A DNA stretch of 13,536 nucleotides from CAYPCH01 sp964409165 (GTDB lineage: Bacteria > Bacillota > Clostridia > Acetivibrionales > Acetivibrionaceae), in NCBI GenBank assembly GCA_964409165.1, contig CAYPCH010000101.1, positions 1 through 13,536 on the forward strand, read 5' to 3'. A program made the translations under genes and the position numbers. Of the stretch, positions 6,988 to 13,536 are shown in pieces. The first letter of the stretch is position 1, and every line of letters begins with the position of its first letter. The notes under the pieces are model-generated. The model did no database searches, was not told where the DNA came from, and saw only the letters and a program-made list of their open reading frames with translations.

Positions 6988-7857
6988 ATGCTTCTTGCTG
7001 ATGATTGGAAGGATTATGAACTTATAGATACTGGAAACGGTGAAAAGCTTGAAAGATGGGGTCAATATATATTGAGGCGTCCCGATCCACAGATAATTTG
7101 GCCTATAAAAGAAGAAAAGGGGCTGTGGGCAAAAGCTGACGCACATTATCACAGAAGTCAGTCGGGCGGTGGTCAGTGGGAGTATAGAAAAAAACTCCCA
7201 TCAAGATGGAAAGTATCATACCGGGGGTTATCATTTTTTATTGAACCAACGGGATTTAAGCACACGGGACTTTTCCCGGAGCAAGCGGTAAACTGGAGAT
7301 GGATAATTGAGAAAATACAATCGACACCACATGAGGTAAATGTACTCAATCTTTTTGCTTATACCGGAGGTGCTACAGTTGCTTCGGCTTACGCAGGAGC
7401 ATCGGTGTGTCATGTTGATGCTGCAAAGGGCATGGTTCAGTGGGCAAAGGAGAATATTGAACTGTCCGGCTTGAAAGACAGACCGGTAAAGTTTATCACC
7501 GATGATGTCATAAAGTTTGTTCAAAGGGAAAAACGCCGGGGACGGCAGTATGATGCAATCATCATGGATCCTCCCTCATACGGCAGAGGGCCTAAGGGTG
7601 AAATCTGGAAGATTGAAGACTCATTGTACAGCTTTGTTGAAGAGTGTTTAGGTGTTTTATCGCCGAAACCTCTGTTCTTCCTTATAAACTCGTATACCAC
7701 GGGCTTTTCACCTACTGTGGTTTCAAATATATTAAAGATGACGGTAGGTAAGAAATTTGGAGGAGATTTAAGCTGTGGAGAGGTGGGGATTCCTGTTACA
7801 TCTACAGGCCTTGTACTTCCGTGCGGAATTTACGGACGTTGGGAGGCTAAGAACTAA
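6988..7857 (+). CDS. Class I SAM-dependent methyltransferase, COG1092 (RlmI/RlmK-like)
   Basis: With the start at 6988 the protein is 289 residues. It has a Rossmann-fold methyltransferase core: SAM-binding motif I VLNLFAYTGGATVASA at about 119-134, the acidic residue ending the next strand (HVDAAKGMV), ITDDVIKFV, and the catalytic-type motif MDPPSYGRG with D194-P195-P196-S197-Y198. This set is typical of the COG1092 family, which includes the 23S rRNA cytosine-5 and guanine-N7 methyltransferases RlmI and RlmK. No PUA domain is visible: the N-terminal about 100 residues are shorter and different from RlmI. RNA is the likely substrate, but the modified base cannot be assigned. Its TAA overlaps the ATG of the following pseudouridine synthase by one base (TAATG), so the two are co-translated and probably act in the same RNA-modification area. 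Confidence 0.85.
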   Translation: MLLADDWKDYELIDTGNGEKLERWGQYILRRPDPQIIWPIKEEKGLWAKADAHYHRSQSGGGQWEYRKKLPSRWKVSYRGLSFFIEPTGFKHTGLFPEQAVNWRWIIEKIQSTPHEVNVLNLFAYTGGATVASAYAGASVCHVDAAKGMVQWAKENIELSGLKDRPVKFITDDVIKFVQREKRRGRQYDAIIMDPPSYGRGPKGEIWKIEDSLYSFVEECLGVLSPKPLFFLINSYTTGFSPTVVSNILKMTVGKKFGGDLSCGEVGIPVTSTGLVLPCGIYGRWEAKN

Positions 7858-8552
7858 TGGGAGTAAAAAGCATCATGGAAATTAGCATACTCCATGAAGA
7901 TAACCATATTCTGGTGGTGGAAAAGCCTGTAAATATACCGGTTCAGAAAGACGATACAAATGACATTGATATGCTTACCCTTTTGAAGGATGATTTGAAG
8001 AAGAGATATCAGAAGCCCGGCAATGTCTATTTAGGGCTGGTGCATAGGCTTGACAGGCCGGTAGGAGGGGTAATGGTTTTTGCAAAAACCTCAAAAGCCG
8101 CTTCAAGGCTGTCGGATCAGGTGAGAACAAGACAGATGGAGAAGACCTATCTGGCAGTAGTTCATGGAAGTTTGAAAGATAAAATAGGCAGGTTGGAGGA
8201 TTATCTTTTAAAAGACACAAAGACAAACATTGTAAAAGTAGTAGATGAAAATAAAGAGGGAGCAAAGTTGGCAGTGCTTGAATATGAAGTTTTAGAAGAG
8301 AGTGGGCGTTTCAGTTTATTAAGAGTACAACTCCATACAGGACGGTCACACCAGATAAGAGTGCAGTTTTCCAATTCAGGACATCCCCTGTATGGGGATC
8401 AAAAATATGGACTGAGAGTAAACAAGCCCGGTCAGCAGATAGCTTTATGGTCAAATGTAATAGTAATAAATCATCCCACGACAAAGGAAAGGATGAGGTT
8501 TGCAAGTGAGCCGCCACAGAAAGACCCGTGGATGTGGTTTCAAGGATGGTAA
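7857..8552 (+). CDS. RluA-family pseudouridine synthase, no S4 domain
   Basis: The 231-residue protein consists only of the RluA-type catalytic domain, without an N-terminal S4 RNA-binding domain. The hallmark motif VHRLDRPVGGVMVFAK holds the catalytic aspartate D66. The start (ILHEDNHILVVEKPVNIPV), the LHTGRSHQIRVQF motif and GHPLYGDQKYG are all family landmarks. It isomerises uridine to pseudouridine in rRNA or tRNA; the exact site cannot be assigned. GGGAGG (7841-7846) sits ten bases before the ATG at 7857, inside the preceding gene. An ATG at 7875 is a weaker alternative. The partner is the upstream methyltransferase. It converges on the macroglobulin gene. Confidence 0.92.
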   Translation: MGVKSIMEISILHEDNHILVVEKPVNIPVQKDDTNDIDMLTLLKDDLKKRYQKPGNVYLGLVHRLDRPVGGVMVFAKTSKAASRLSDQVRTRQMEKTYLAVVHGSLKDKIGRLEDYLLKDTKTNIVKVVDENKEGAKLAVLEYEVLEESGRFSLLRVQLHTGRSHQIRVQFSNSGHPLYGDQKYGLRVNKPGQQIALWSNVIVINHPTTKERMRFASEPPQKDPWMWFQGW

Positions 8553-8565
8553 AGGGAATTGGAAT

Positions 8566-8664
8566 AGAAGAGGGACAAGGTACCTGTCCCTCTGTCCCAG
8601 AGAGAGAAGAGGGACAAGGTGCCTGTCCCTCTGTCCCCTCTGTCCCCTCTGTCCCCTCTGTCCC
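8566..8664. repeat. GGGACA/TGTCCC palindrome and tandem repeat cluster
   Basis: Two 33-base direct copies (8566-8598 and 8605-8637) differ at one base. Each holds AGGGACA and TGTCCCT arms around a GGTACC or GGTGCC centre (8571-8591 and 8610-8630). The second copy runs into three identical 9-mers TGTCCCCTC (8632-8658) and a final TGTCCC (8659-8664). The cluster fills the gap between two convergent stop codons. Any AGGGACA arm can pair with several TGTCCCT arms; pairing with the last, followed by T6 at 8667-8672, could form a + strand terminator for rluA. It looks like a REP-like intergenic repeat that has grown by slippage. Confidence 0.7.
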
Positions 8665-8670
8665 TGTTTT

Positions 8671-11600
8671 TTACTCAATTATAATGTCATCGGGTTTTCC
8701 TGTGTTTATGCATTCTTTCGATAGTGTACTCTGTATGATTGTACTATCTGCGGTATACGTTCCTGGGCTAATAACCCGTGCATAGTAGGTCAGCGTATAT
8801 TTTTTGTCGGTGTTTTTGCCTACATAGAAAGTTACTTTTTGTTTGTCCATTTCGCAAGAGCTTATTTCGTAAAATGAATCTCTTGAGTTTAACCCCATAT
8901 TATAGGTGTTTTCTATTGGTTTAAGGCCGGAGGGAAGATAGTCTGTTATAACATAACTTCCGTCTAAGGCTTTTTCGCCTATATTCCAATCAATTTCAAC
9001 CTTTATGATGTCGTTTTGTTTGAATGTGTAGGGTGCGGAAGCACCGGGTCTGTTCTTTACCGTATACTTCCTTATTACACTTATATTGCTGTCGGTTTTA
9101 TCGGGATTGACAAGGGGTGTTTCAAACATTGATACAACACAAATATCTCCATTGACGCTTTCTATTTTGAGTTTATCCATATTTTCGGAAGCAATTTCAA
9201 GTATATAGGGCCCGCCGTAATCAAGACTCTTTGAATATGGTTTTCCATTCAGGGTATATTCAAAGCTCGCGGTTTCCGCCTTTAACTTTGTGATTTCTTC
9301 CTGCATGTAAAGGAGTCTTTCAATACATGTAAGAATATCCGTAGTCTGATTTGCCTCGCAATATCTGTAAAAATCATTCTTGTGGGGTTTATCAAGCTTG
9401 GCTGCAAGAACGGCTACAAGTGAGGTACACTCAAGTATGTCATCTTTGTCTTTTCCTGTATCAATCATGTAAAAGGGCTTTAAACGCTTGACGTACCCTG
9501 CAATCTTGTTTGTGTAGAGTCTGTCGGCCTTAGGAGTTTCACCAAGCTCGCAGTAAGCCAGAGCTATGTAAAGAAGGTCTTTAATGCTGGCATTTTCAAC
9601 TTCCGAGGCTTTGTCAAGATTCAAAAGCACCGGTTCTTTAAGTACTGTCAGGCCATAGAGCACGCTTCCATTAACTCCTGAAGAATCCTCATAGAGCTTC
9701 TGGTAAAAGTAATCTTTCAGTTTAAAGATATCAATATCATCTTTAACAAGGGAAGCTACCTTGGCGCTTACATCCACATCGCTTTCTGCGTAGGGAAGTA
9801 TTGCAAGACCGCCGTCCTCCTTCTGATAGGCGGATGCTTCAAATGAGATGTCGGTATCAAAAGCATCGTCAAAATTAAAGTGTTTTGTCATAAGCTCATG
9901 TGCCAGTTTGGACGAAAGCTTCTGTTCAAGCCTGTTGCCCCATGTATATCTTAACGAGTTTATAGCGCCGATGAATGACCCTCTGCCTTTGTCAGAGAAT
10001 ACAAGTTTTGTGTTCCCGGAGGTTCCACCCTTTATTTCCAGCCCGGGTTTAAGGTCGTAATATAACGCTTCTTCAATTTCATGATAGGTTTTTACCGTAG
10101 TAAAGGTGTGTTTTAGTGAGTCTGCAAGACCACCTGAACTTACTGCTTTTATTATTAAATTTGTTTTTCCTTCCGACAGCTTCCACAAAGGAATGTCAAC
10201 CCTTTCAAAAGCTTTGCCCTGTGCTCTTATCACATTGCCCGGGTCTTCCACGCTGGACACTTCAAAGGAGACGATTTCGTTTTCTTTTAGGTGGTCTCCA
10301 TATGCGGTAACACCCAGTGCAGGCTTATCACCTTCAATAAAGGTTGTATTTAACGTGTGGTTTATGAAAAACGGCAGGGAAACCTTCAGGCTGACCTTGT
10401 TGCTGCCAGCAAGTAGGTCAGGGGTAGCACCCGAGAGTGTAACACGCCAGGAGGTTATGTTGTCGGGCAGTTTGAACCTAATCTCTCCATATCCCTCACC
10501 GTCAAGTGCAATCGTTTCAAAATTGGCTGTATCCTTGAATTCCTCCCTTGTAGCAACACTGTCAAAAGAAGCACCGTATAAGTTGTTGACATTTTCATTA
10601 AACGTAACATTTAAATAATCCCAAGAGCTTCCCACATTAATTAACCTGGTCTTATCTATCCCTGACTCTGACACAGATGTGAAAGAAACATGAAGACCCT
10701 CGGTACTATTTTCATTGTTGATTTCACTTTCACTGTACATGTGGGAGCTGTAAGTGGAGTCAATGCCTGAAGGAACCGATGCATAAATTGCTGTAAGGGT
10801 ATCAATATCCTGTTCAAGAAGTTTAAATAATGCTTCATCAACAATGCCGGCATTGACCACAGCTTTTTTTGCATTTCTGTCCTTGTCTTTGGCCCACACC
10901 TTAATTACAGCCTCTTCACCAGGTTTGTATGAAGGTTTGTCAAGGGCTGCTTCAAGAACCAGGTTTTTTTCCTTATAGTCAAATAAGACATTAAATTCCT
11001 GCGATTGTACATAGGTTGTTCCGTTAAAGTATATGCCGGTTATATAAACATTGGGCACATCACTTTCTTCTACCGTGAATGAATAATCAGGGGTTTTCTT
11101 TAATTCATAGTCTCTTATACCGTTTTGTGTCTTTACAAACAGATAACTTCCCTCCGGCATTGCTTCGCTTTCGTTTTTGTTTTTGTTTTTGTATACAAGC
11201 TCAACTGTATCACCAATCTTATATTTTTCCTTTCCTCCGTCAAGATGGTAACCTTCATTGGAATAATATGAGTCAATGTAGCTGCCGATATGTATATCGT
11301 ACTCCATATCCCTGCCGCTACCGTCCTTGCATTTTATAACTGCAGAGTAGTAGCCGTTATTATCTATCTGCGGAGCATCAAAGGCATATACAGCCTTCCC
11401 GCTACCGTCGGTAGTCATAACAAAATCCCCTATTGTTTCCTTATGCCGTTCATACCGGTATTGAGTCCTGGTTACCTTGTTTATATAATCGTAATACTTG
11501 CCGTTTTCAACCCCCACATAAGTGGTTTTATAGAGAGTACCATTAAGCACCTTTCTACTTACCGGATCACCTAAGTAATCCAATCTGTCGGAAGCACTGC

Positions 11601-13536
11601 CGTCATTCAGTCTGTCAAGCACAATTTTATTTACCTGTGCTTTGATTTCACCTCTGCTGTTTTTGATTTGGGATGTCAGGTCAATATTTATATCGTTTAT
11701 AAACAACCGTACGTTTTCATTTTGGCTTATTTCCCCCATTTCCGAACCGGAGGGCCAGGTGTGTATGCCTGAATAGCTTTCTCCTTGCTGGTTGCTTCCC
11801 GGATTTGCAATATAATTTACTTTGATTTCACCGAATTCATCTGTGACAGCTGTTTTTTCTGAGTTGTCACTCCCCGGGACATTTATAATGTATTTCATGT
11901 CAAGGTTCGGAATGCCGGTACCTTCAAAAAAGGAGGCCTTAATCTCGAAGTTCACCTCTTCACCAGCGAAGATAGCTTCTTTATCCTTGGTTATATCAAT
12001 TTTGTAAGCGGATTTTGTAAAGTTTTGGATAGATATATACGTTCCTGCCAGAAATTTGCCGTTCTTTTTTACCACAAGCCTGTATCCTCCCGGTGAAAGA
12101 TTAGGAATGCGGAAGCTGCCTTTAAAGATTCCATTTTCAGTCTTTATTTCTTCCATTACAAAAGGCTGGTCATTTGAAGGGAAATAACCCGAGATGCCTG
12201 TACCGTATTCACGGCTGTAATAGATATAGTTTTCATTCTCTATTTCTACGGTAACCGAATTGATTTCTTCAGTAAAATACCTGTTTTTGACAAGGCCCCA
12301 GAAGTTAACAGTGTCATCCGGTCTGTAAAGGTTTCTATCAAGATGGATATAGTGCCAGTAAAAGTCTGAGTTTTCTTCATAATATAGGTCATGGGAAGGA
12401 GCATAGCAGTTTAAAACTGCGTATTTATTGTCCTTTGAAGAAATTTTATAGTAATCAAGTCTGTCTGTGTATTTGCCATTATTAGGGCCGTTTCCTGAAG
12501 GGAAATCCGGCAAAAAGCTTTGGGACTCGATGTCTCGAAGTTTTTTATTCTCCTCATGGTCAAAAAACGCTATGCCGCTACTGTCTGTTTTAGAAACTTT
12601 ATCTGAGCCGACTAAAGTAATTTTGGCTCCTTCAATGGGCTTCTCCGTATTCAGGTCGTTCAACCATAAAAGGGTTTTATCGGTTGCATTCATCATATAC
12701 ATGCCGATATCAGTCACCTGCATAAATGTCTGGAAATTGGTATCCTCCCAACTGCTGTCTATCAGATAGAAGCCCTGCATAAGGGTGTCGGGCAATACTA
12801 TATAATGCTCCTGTTGGTATTGGGGATTAATGCTTTGTTCAAATTCCATAACCTTATCAAGACCGTCAGTCTCAGCCAAGTGCTCATTTAAACTTCTGTA
12901 AGCCCATACAGGCATGGAAGACAGCTTTTGAAGAGCCTCGACAAATGAGTCAATATCCCTGTATGCATACACGCGTGTATTGACAACCACCGGATCTTTG
13001 ATATTTTTCGGATTAAAATACGCATTAACTGGTATGTGTACATTTTCACCGGGTTTATACTCATTGAGGAACTGGCTGTACGAAATTTCGCCCTTAGTAT
13101 GGTTATTGTAGTTTTCACTGCCGGTTGTTTCAAATTGAAAAGAGTAGTCGTCAGGAAGTACAGAGTCTGTTCCTTTAAGTTTAAGACCCTTTTTAACAGT
13201 CACAGTATAAATGGTACTTTCTGCCAACCCTTCAGGCACAAAAACGGCAGCCTTCTTATGCCTTTCAAAGGTTCCGGCCACAGGCGGTGCTATTTCAAAA
13301 TAGTTATTAATGTCCTCATAGTCGTCATGTGTAAAATATATTTCTATTCCAGAATCTAGTGGTACTTCATTTGTTCTGTTTCCAGGGAAAACTCCTGCTA
13401 TTTTAAAAGCAAAATTGGTCTGGAAGGTCCACGTAATGTCCATGCCATCGTCCTTCTTTATCCTGAAGGTGTAAAGACTATTTTGCATAAGGAGTTTTGC
13501 AGGTTTTACAATTACTGTGCCGGAATCCTGAGCTGT
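8671..13536 (-). CDS. Alpha-2-macroglobulin-like protein without thioester Cys, N-terminus missing
   Basis: The frame is open from the window end to TAA 8673-8671, giving 1621 residues; the real start and any signal peptide are outside, and the ATG at 13488 is internal. In order, numbered from the window edge, there is an SbsA/Big_5-type Ig-like domain (about 25-120), then macroglobulin-type beta domains including DRNLYRPDDTVNFWG (Y404). Next comes the A2M core motif ITSWRVTLSGATPD (W1030) and a helical region equivalent to the thioester domain (about 1195-1470). It ends in a beta domain with DYLPSGLKPIEN and YTLTYYARVISPGTY. Where related proteins have the thioester GCxEQ, this one reads YTWGNRLEQ (9922-9948), so no Cys is present and covalent capture is unlikely. 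Bacterial members are secreted or membrane-held protease traps; that role is inferred. The usual penicillin-binding protein 1C neighbour is not seen in the window. An in-frame repeat insertion covers residues 329-353. Confidence 0.88.
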   Translation of the reverse strand, partial: TAQDSGTVIVKPAKLLMQNSLYTFRIKKDDGMDITWTFQTNFAFKIAGVFPGNRTNEVPLDSGIEIYFTHDDYEDINNYFEIAPPVAGTFERHKKAAVFVPEGLAESTIYTVTVKKGLKLKGTDSVLPDDYSFQFETTGSENYNNHTKGEISYSQFLNEYKPGENVHIPVNAYFNPKNIKDPVVVNTRVYAYRDIDSFVEALQKLSSMPVWAYRSLNEHLAETDGLDKVMEFEQSINPQYQQEHYIVLPDTLMQGFYLIDSSWEDTNFQTFMQVTDIGMYMMNATDKTLLWLNDLNTEKPIEGAKITLVGSDKVSKTDSSGIAFFDHEENKKLRDIESQSFLPDFPSGNGPNNGKYTDRLDYYKISSKDNKYAVLNCYAPSHDLYYEENSDFYWHYIHLDRNLYRPDDTVNFWGLVKNRYFTEEINSVTVEIENENYIYYSREYGTGISGYFPSNDQPFVMEEIKTENGIFKGSFRIPNLSPGGYRLVVKKNGKFLAGTYISIQNFTKSAYKIDITKDKEAIFAGEEVNFEIKASFFEGTGIPNLDMKYIINVPGSDNSEKTAVTDEFGEIKVNYIANPGSNQQGESYSGIHTWPSGSEMGEISQNENVRLFINDINIDLTSQIKNSRGEIKAQVNKIVLDRLNDGSASDRLDYLGDPVSRKVLNGTLYKTTYVGVENGKYYDYINKVTRTQYRYERHKETIGDFVMTTDGSGKAVYAFDAPQIDNNGYYSAVIKCKDGSGRDMEYDIHIGSYIDSYYSNEGYHLDGGKEKYKIGDTVELVYKNKNKNESEAMPEGSYLFVKTQNGIRDYELKKTPDYSFTVEESDVPNVYITGIYFNGTTYVQSQEFNVLFDYKEKNLVLEAALDKPSYKPGEEAVIKVWAKDKDRNAKKAVVNAGIVDEALFKLLEQDIDTLTAIYASVPSGIDSTYSSHMYSESEINNENSTEGLHVSFTSVSESGIDKTRLINVGSSWDYLNVTFNENVNNLYGASFDSVATREEFKDTANFETIALDGEGYGEIRFKLPDNITSWRVTLSGATPDLLAGSNKVSLKVSLPFFINHTLNTTFIEGDKPALGVTAYGDHLKENEIVSFEVSSVEDPGNVIRAQGKAFERVDIPLWKLSEGKTNLIIKAVSSGGLADSLKHTFTTVKTYHEIEEALYYDLKPGLEIKGGTSGNTKLVFSDKGRGSFIGAINSLRYTWGNRLEQKLSSKLAHELMTKHFNFDDAFDTDISFEASAYQKEDGGLAILPYAESDVDVSAKVASLVKDDIDIFKLKDYFYQKLYEDSSGVNGSVLYGLTVLKEPVLLNLDKASEVENASIKDLLYIALAYCELGETPKADRLYTNKIAGYVKRLKPFYMIDTGKDKDDILECTSLVAVLAAKLDKPHKNDFYRYCEANQTTDILTCIERLLYMQEEITKLKAETASFEYTLNGKPYSKSLDYGGPYILEIASENMDKLKIESVNGDICVVSMFETPLVNPDKTDSNISVIRKYTVKNRPGASAPYTFKQNDIIKVEIDWNIGEKALDGSYVITDYLPSGLKPIENTYNMGLNSRDSFYEISSCEMDKQKVTFYVGKNTDKKYTLTYYARVISPGTYTADSTIIQSTLSKECINTGKPDDIIIE
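11173..11190 (-). repeat. Hexanucleotide tandem repeat inside the macroglobulin gene
   Basis: GTTTTT occurs three times in a row on the + strand, read on the coding strand as alternating Lys-Asn (YKNKNKNES). Whole-codon slippage would not break the frame; it lies in a loop-like segment between beta strands. Confidence 0.6.
12479..12551 (+). repeat. 73-bp two-hairpin dispersed repeat, copy B (inside CDS)
   Basis: An ungapped match, 65 of 73, to 621-693 in the same orientation, lying antisense within the macroglobulin gene. Two hairpins are kept: CCG-TTTCCT-GAA-GGGAAA-TC-CGG at 12488-12510, and a 15-pair stem (12512-12526 with 12532-12546) around the same TCGAT loop, three of its pairs being G-U. 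The coding strand passes through it without a stop, adding about 24 residues (KKLRDIESQSFLPDFPSGNG and flanks) between a macroglobulin strand (DSSGIAFFD) and the next conserved segment (DYYKISSKDNKYAVL). Confidence 0.85.

Noticed and set aside
8566..8664. Short regularly spaced repeats suggesting a CRISPR array
   Set aside because: Units are 9 bases without unique spacers, the 33-base copies occur only twice, and no cas gene is present.
8451..8785. Several open frames with repeated Leu-Cys-Pro or Gly-Gln-Arg residues
   Set aside because: They are produced by the TGTCCC tandem repeats and by overlap with the rluA and macroglobulin ends; no start signals.
13486..13488. ATG as the start of the macroglobulin protein
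   Set aside because: The frame remains open to the window edge, the Ig-like domain appears already under way, and no ribosome site or signal peptide is present there.

Overview
The window reads as chromosomal DNA of a low-GC, Gram-positive, cellulolytic clostridium, most like the cellulosome-forming Acetivibrio/Hungateiclostridium/Ruminiclostridium group. This is an inference from the AT-rich sequence, strong AGGAGG-type ribosome sites, sigma-A style promoters, and a membrane-anchored family 3 cellulose-binding module on a Pro/Ser/Thr linker. No rRNA, tRNA, CRISPR array, prophage or complete insertion sequence is visible.

Layout. (1) 1-606: 3' part of an ABC-2 type permease, + strand. (2) 607-829: a short region between convergent genes with a 73-bp two-hairpin repeat (copy A), which can serve as a bidirectional terminator. 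(3) 830-1747, - strand: a small membrane-anchored CBM3 protein, preceded by a possible 16-codon leader ORF that overlaps its ATG. (4) 1795-2188: AT-rich spacer with a strong hairpin terminator and a 12-base REP-like motif. (5) 2189-3007, - strand: S-adenosylmethionine decarboxylase (speD). It diverges from (6) 3204-6866, + strand: exopolyphosphatase (ppx, with an HD domain) and polyphosphate kinase (ppk), six bases apart. (7) 6988-8552, + strand: a COG1092-type SAM-dependent methyltransferase and an RluA-type pseudouridine synthase, overlapping by one base; probably an RNA-modification pair. (8) 8553-8670: a GGGACA/TGTCCC repeat cluster between convergent genes. (9) 8671-13536, - strand: a very large alpha-2-macroglobulin-like protein, N-terminus outside the window, with no Cys where the thioester motif normally lies.

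The gene content is mostly housekeeping: polyphosphate turnover, polyamine precursor supply and RNA modification. Two extracytoplasmic proteins, the CBM3 protein and the macroglobulin, flank this core.

The most unusual signal is the 73-bp element present twice in the same orientation, once between genes (621-693) and once inside the macroglobulin gene (12479-12551). The copies align without gaps at 65/73. All eight differences keep the two predicted hairpins paired on the + strand: two are compensatory double changes and four are G-U wobbles. The second copy is read in frame as about 24 extra residues. This looks like a mobile, structured palindromic element that tolerates insertion into coding sequence.
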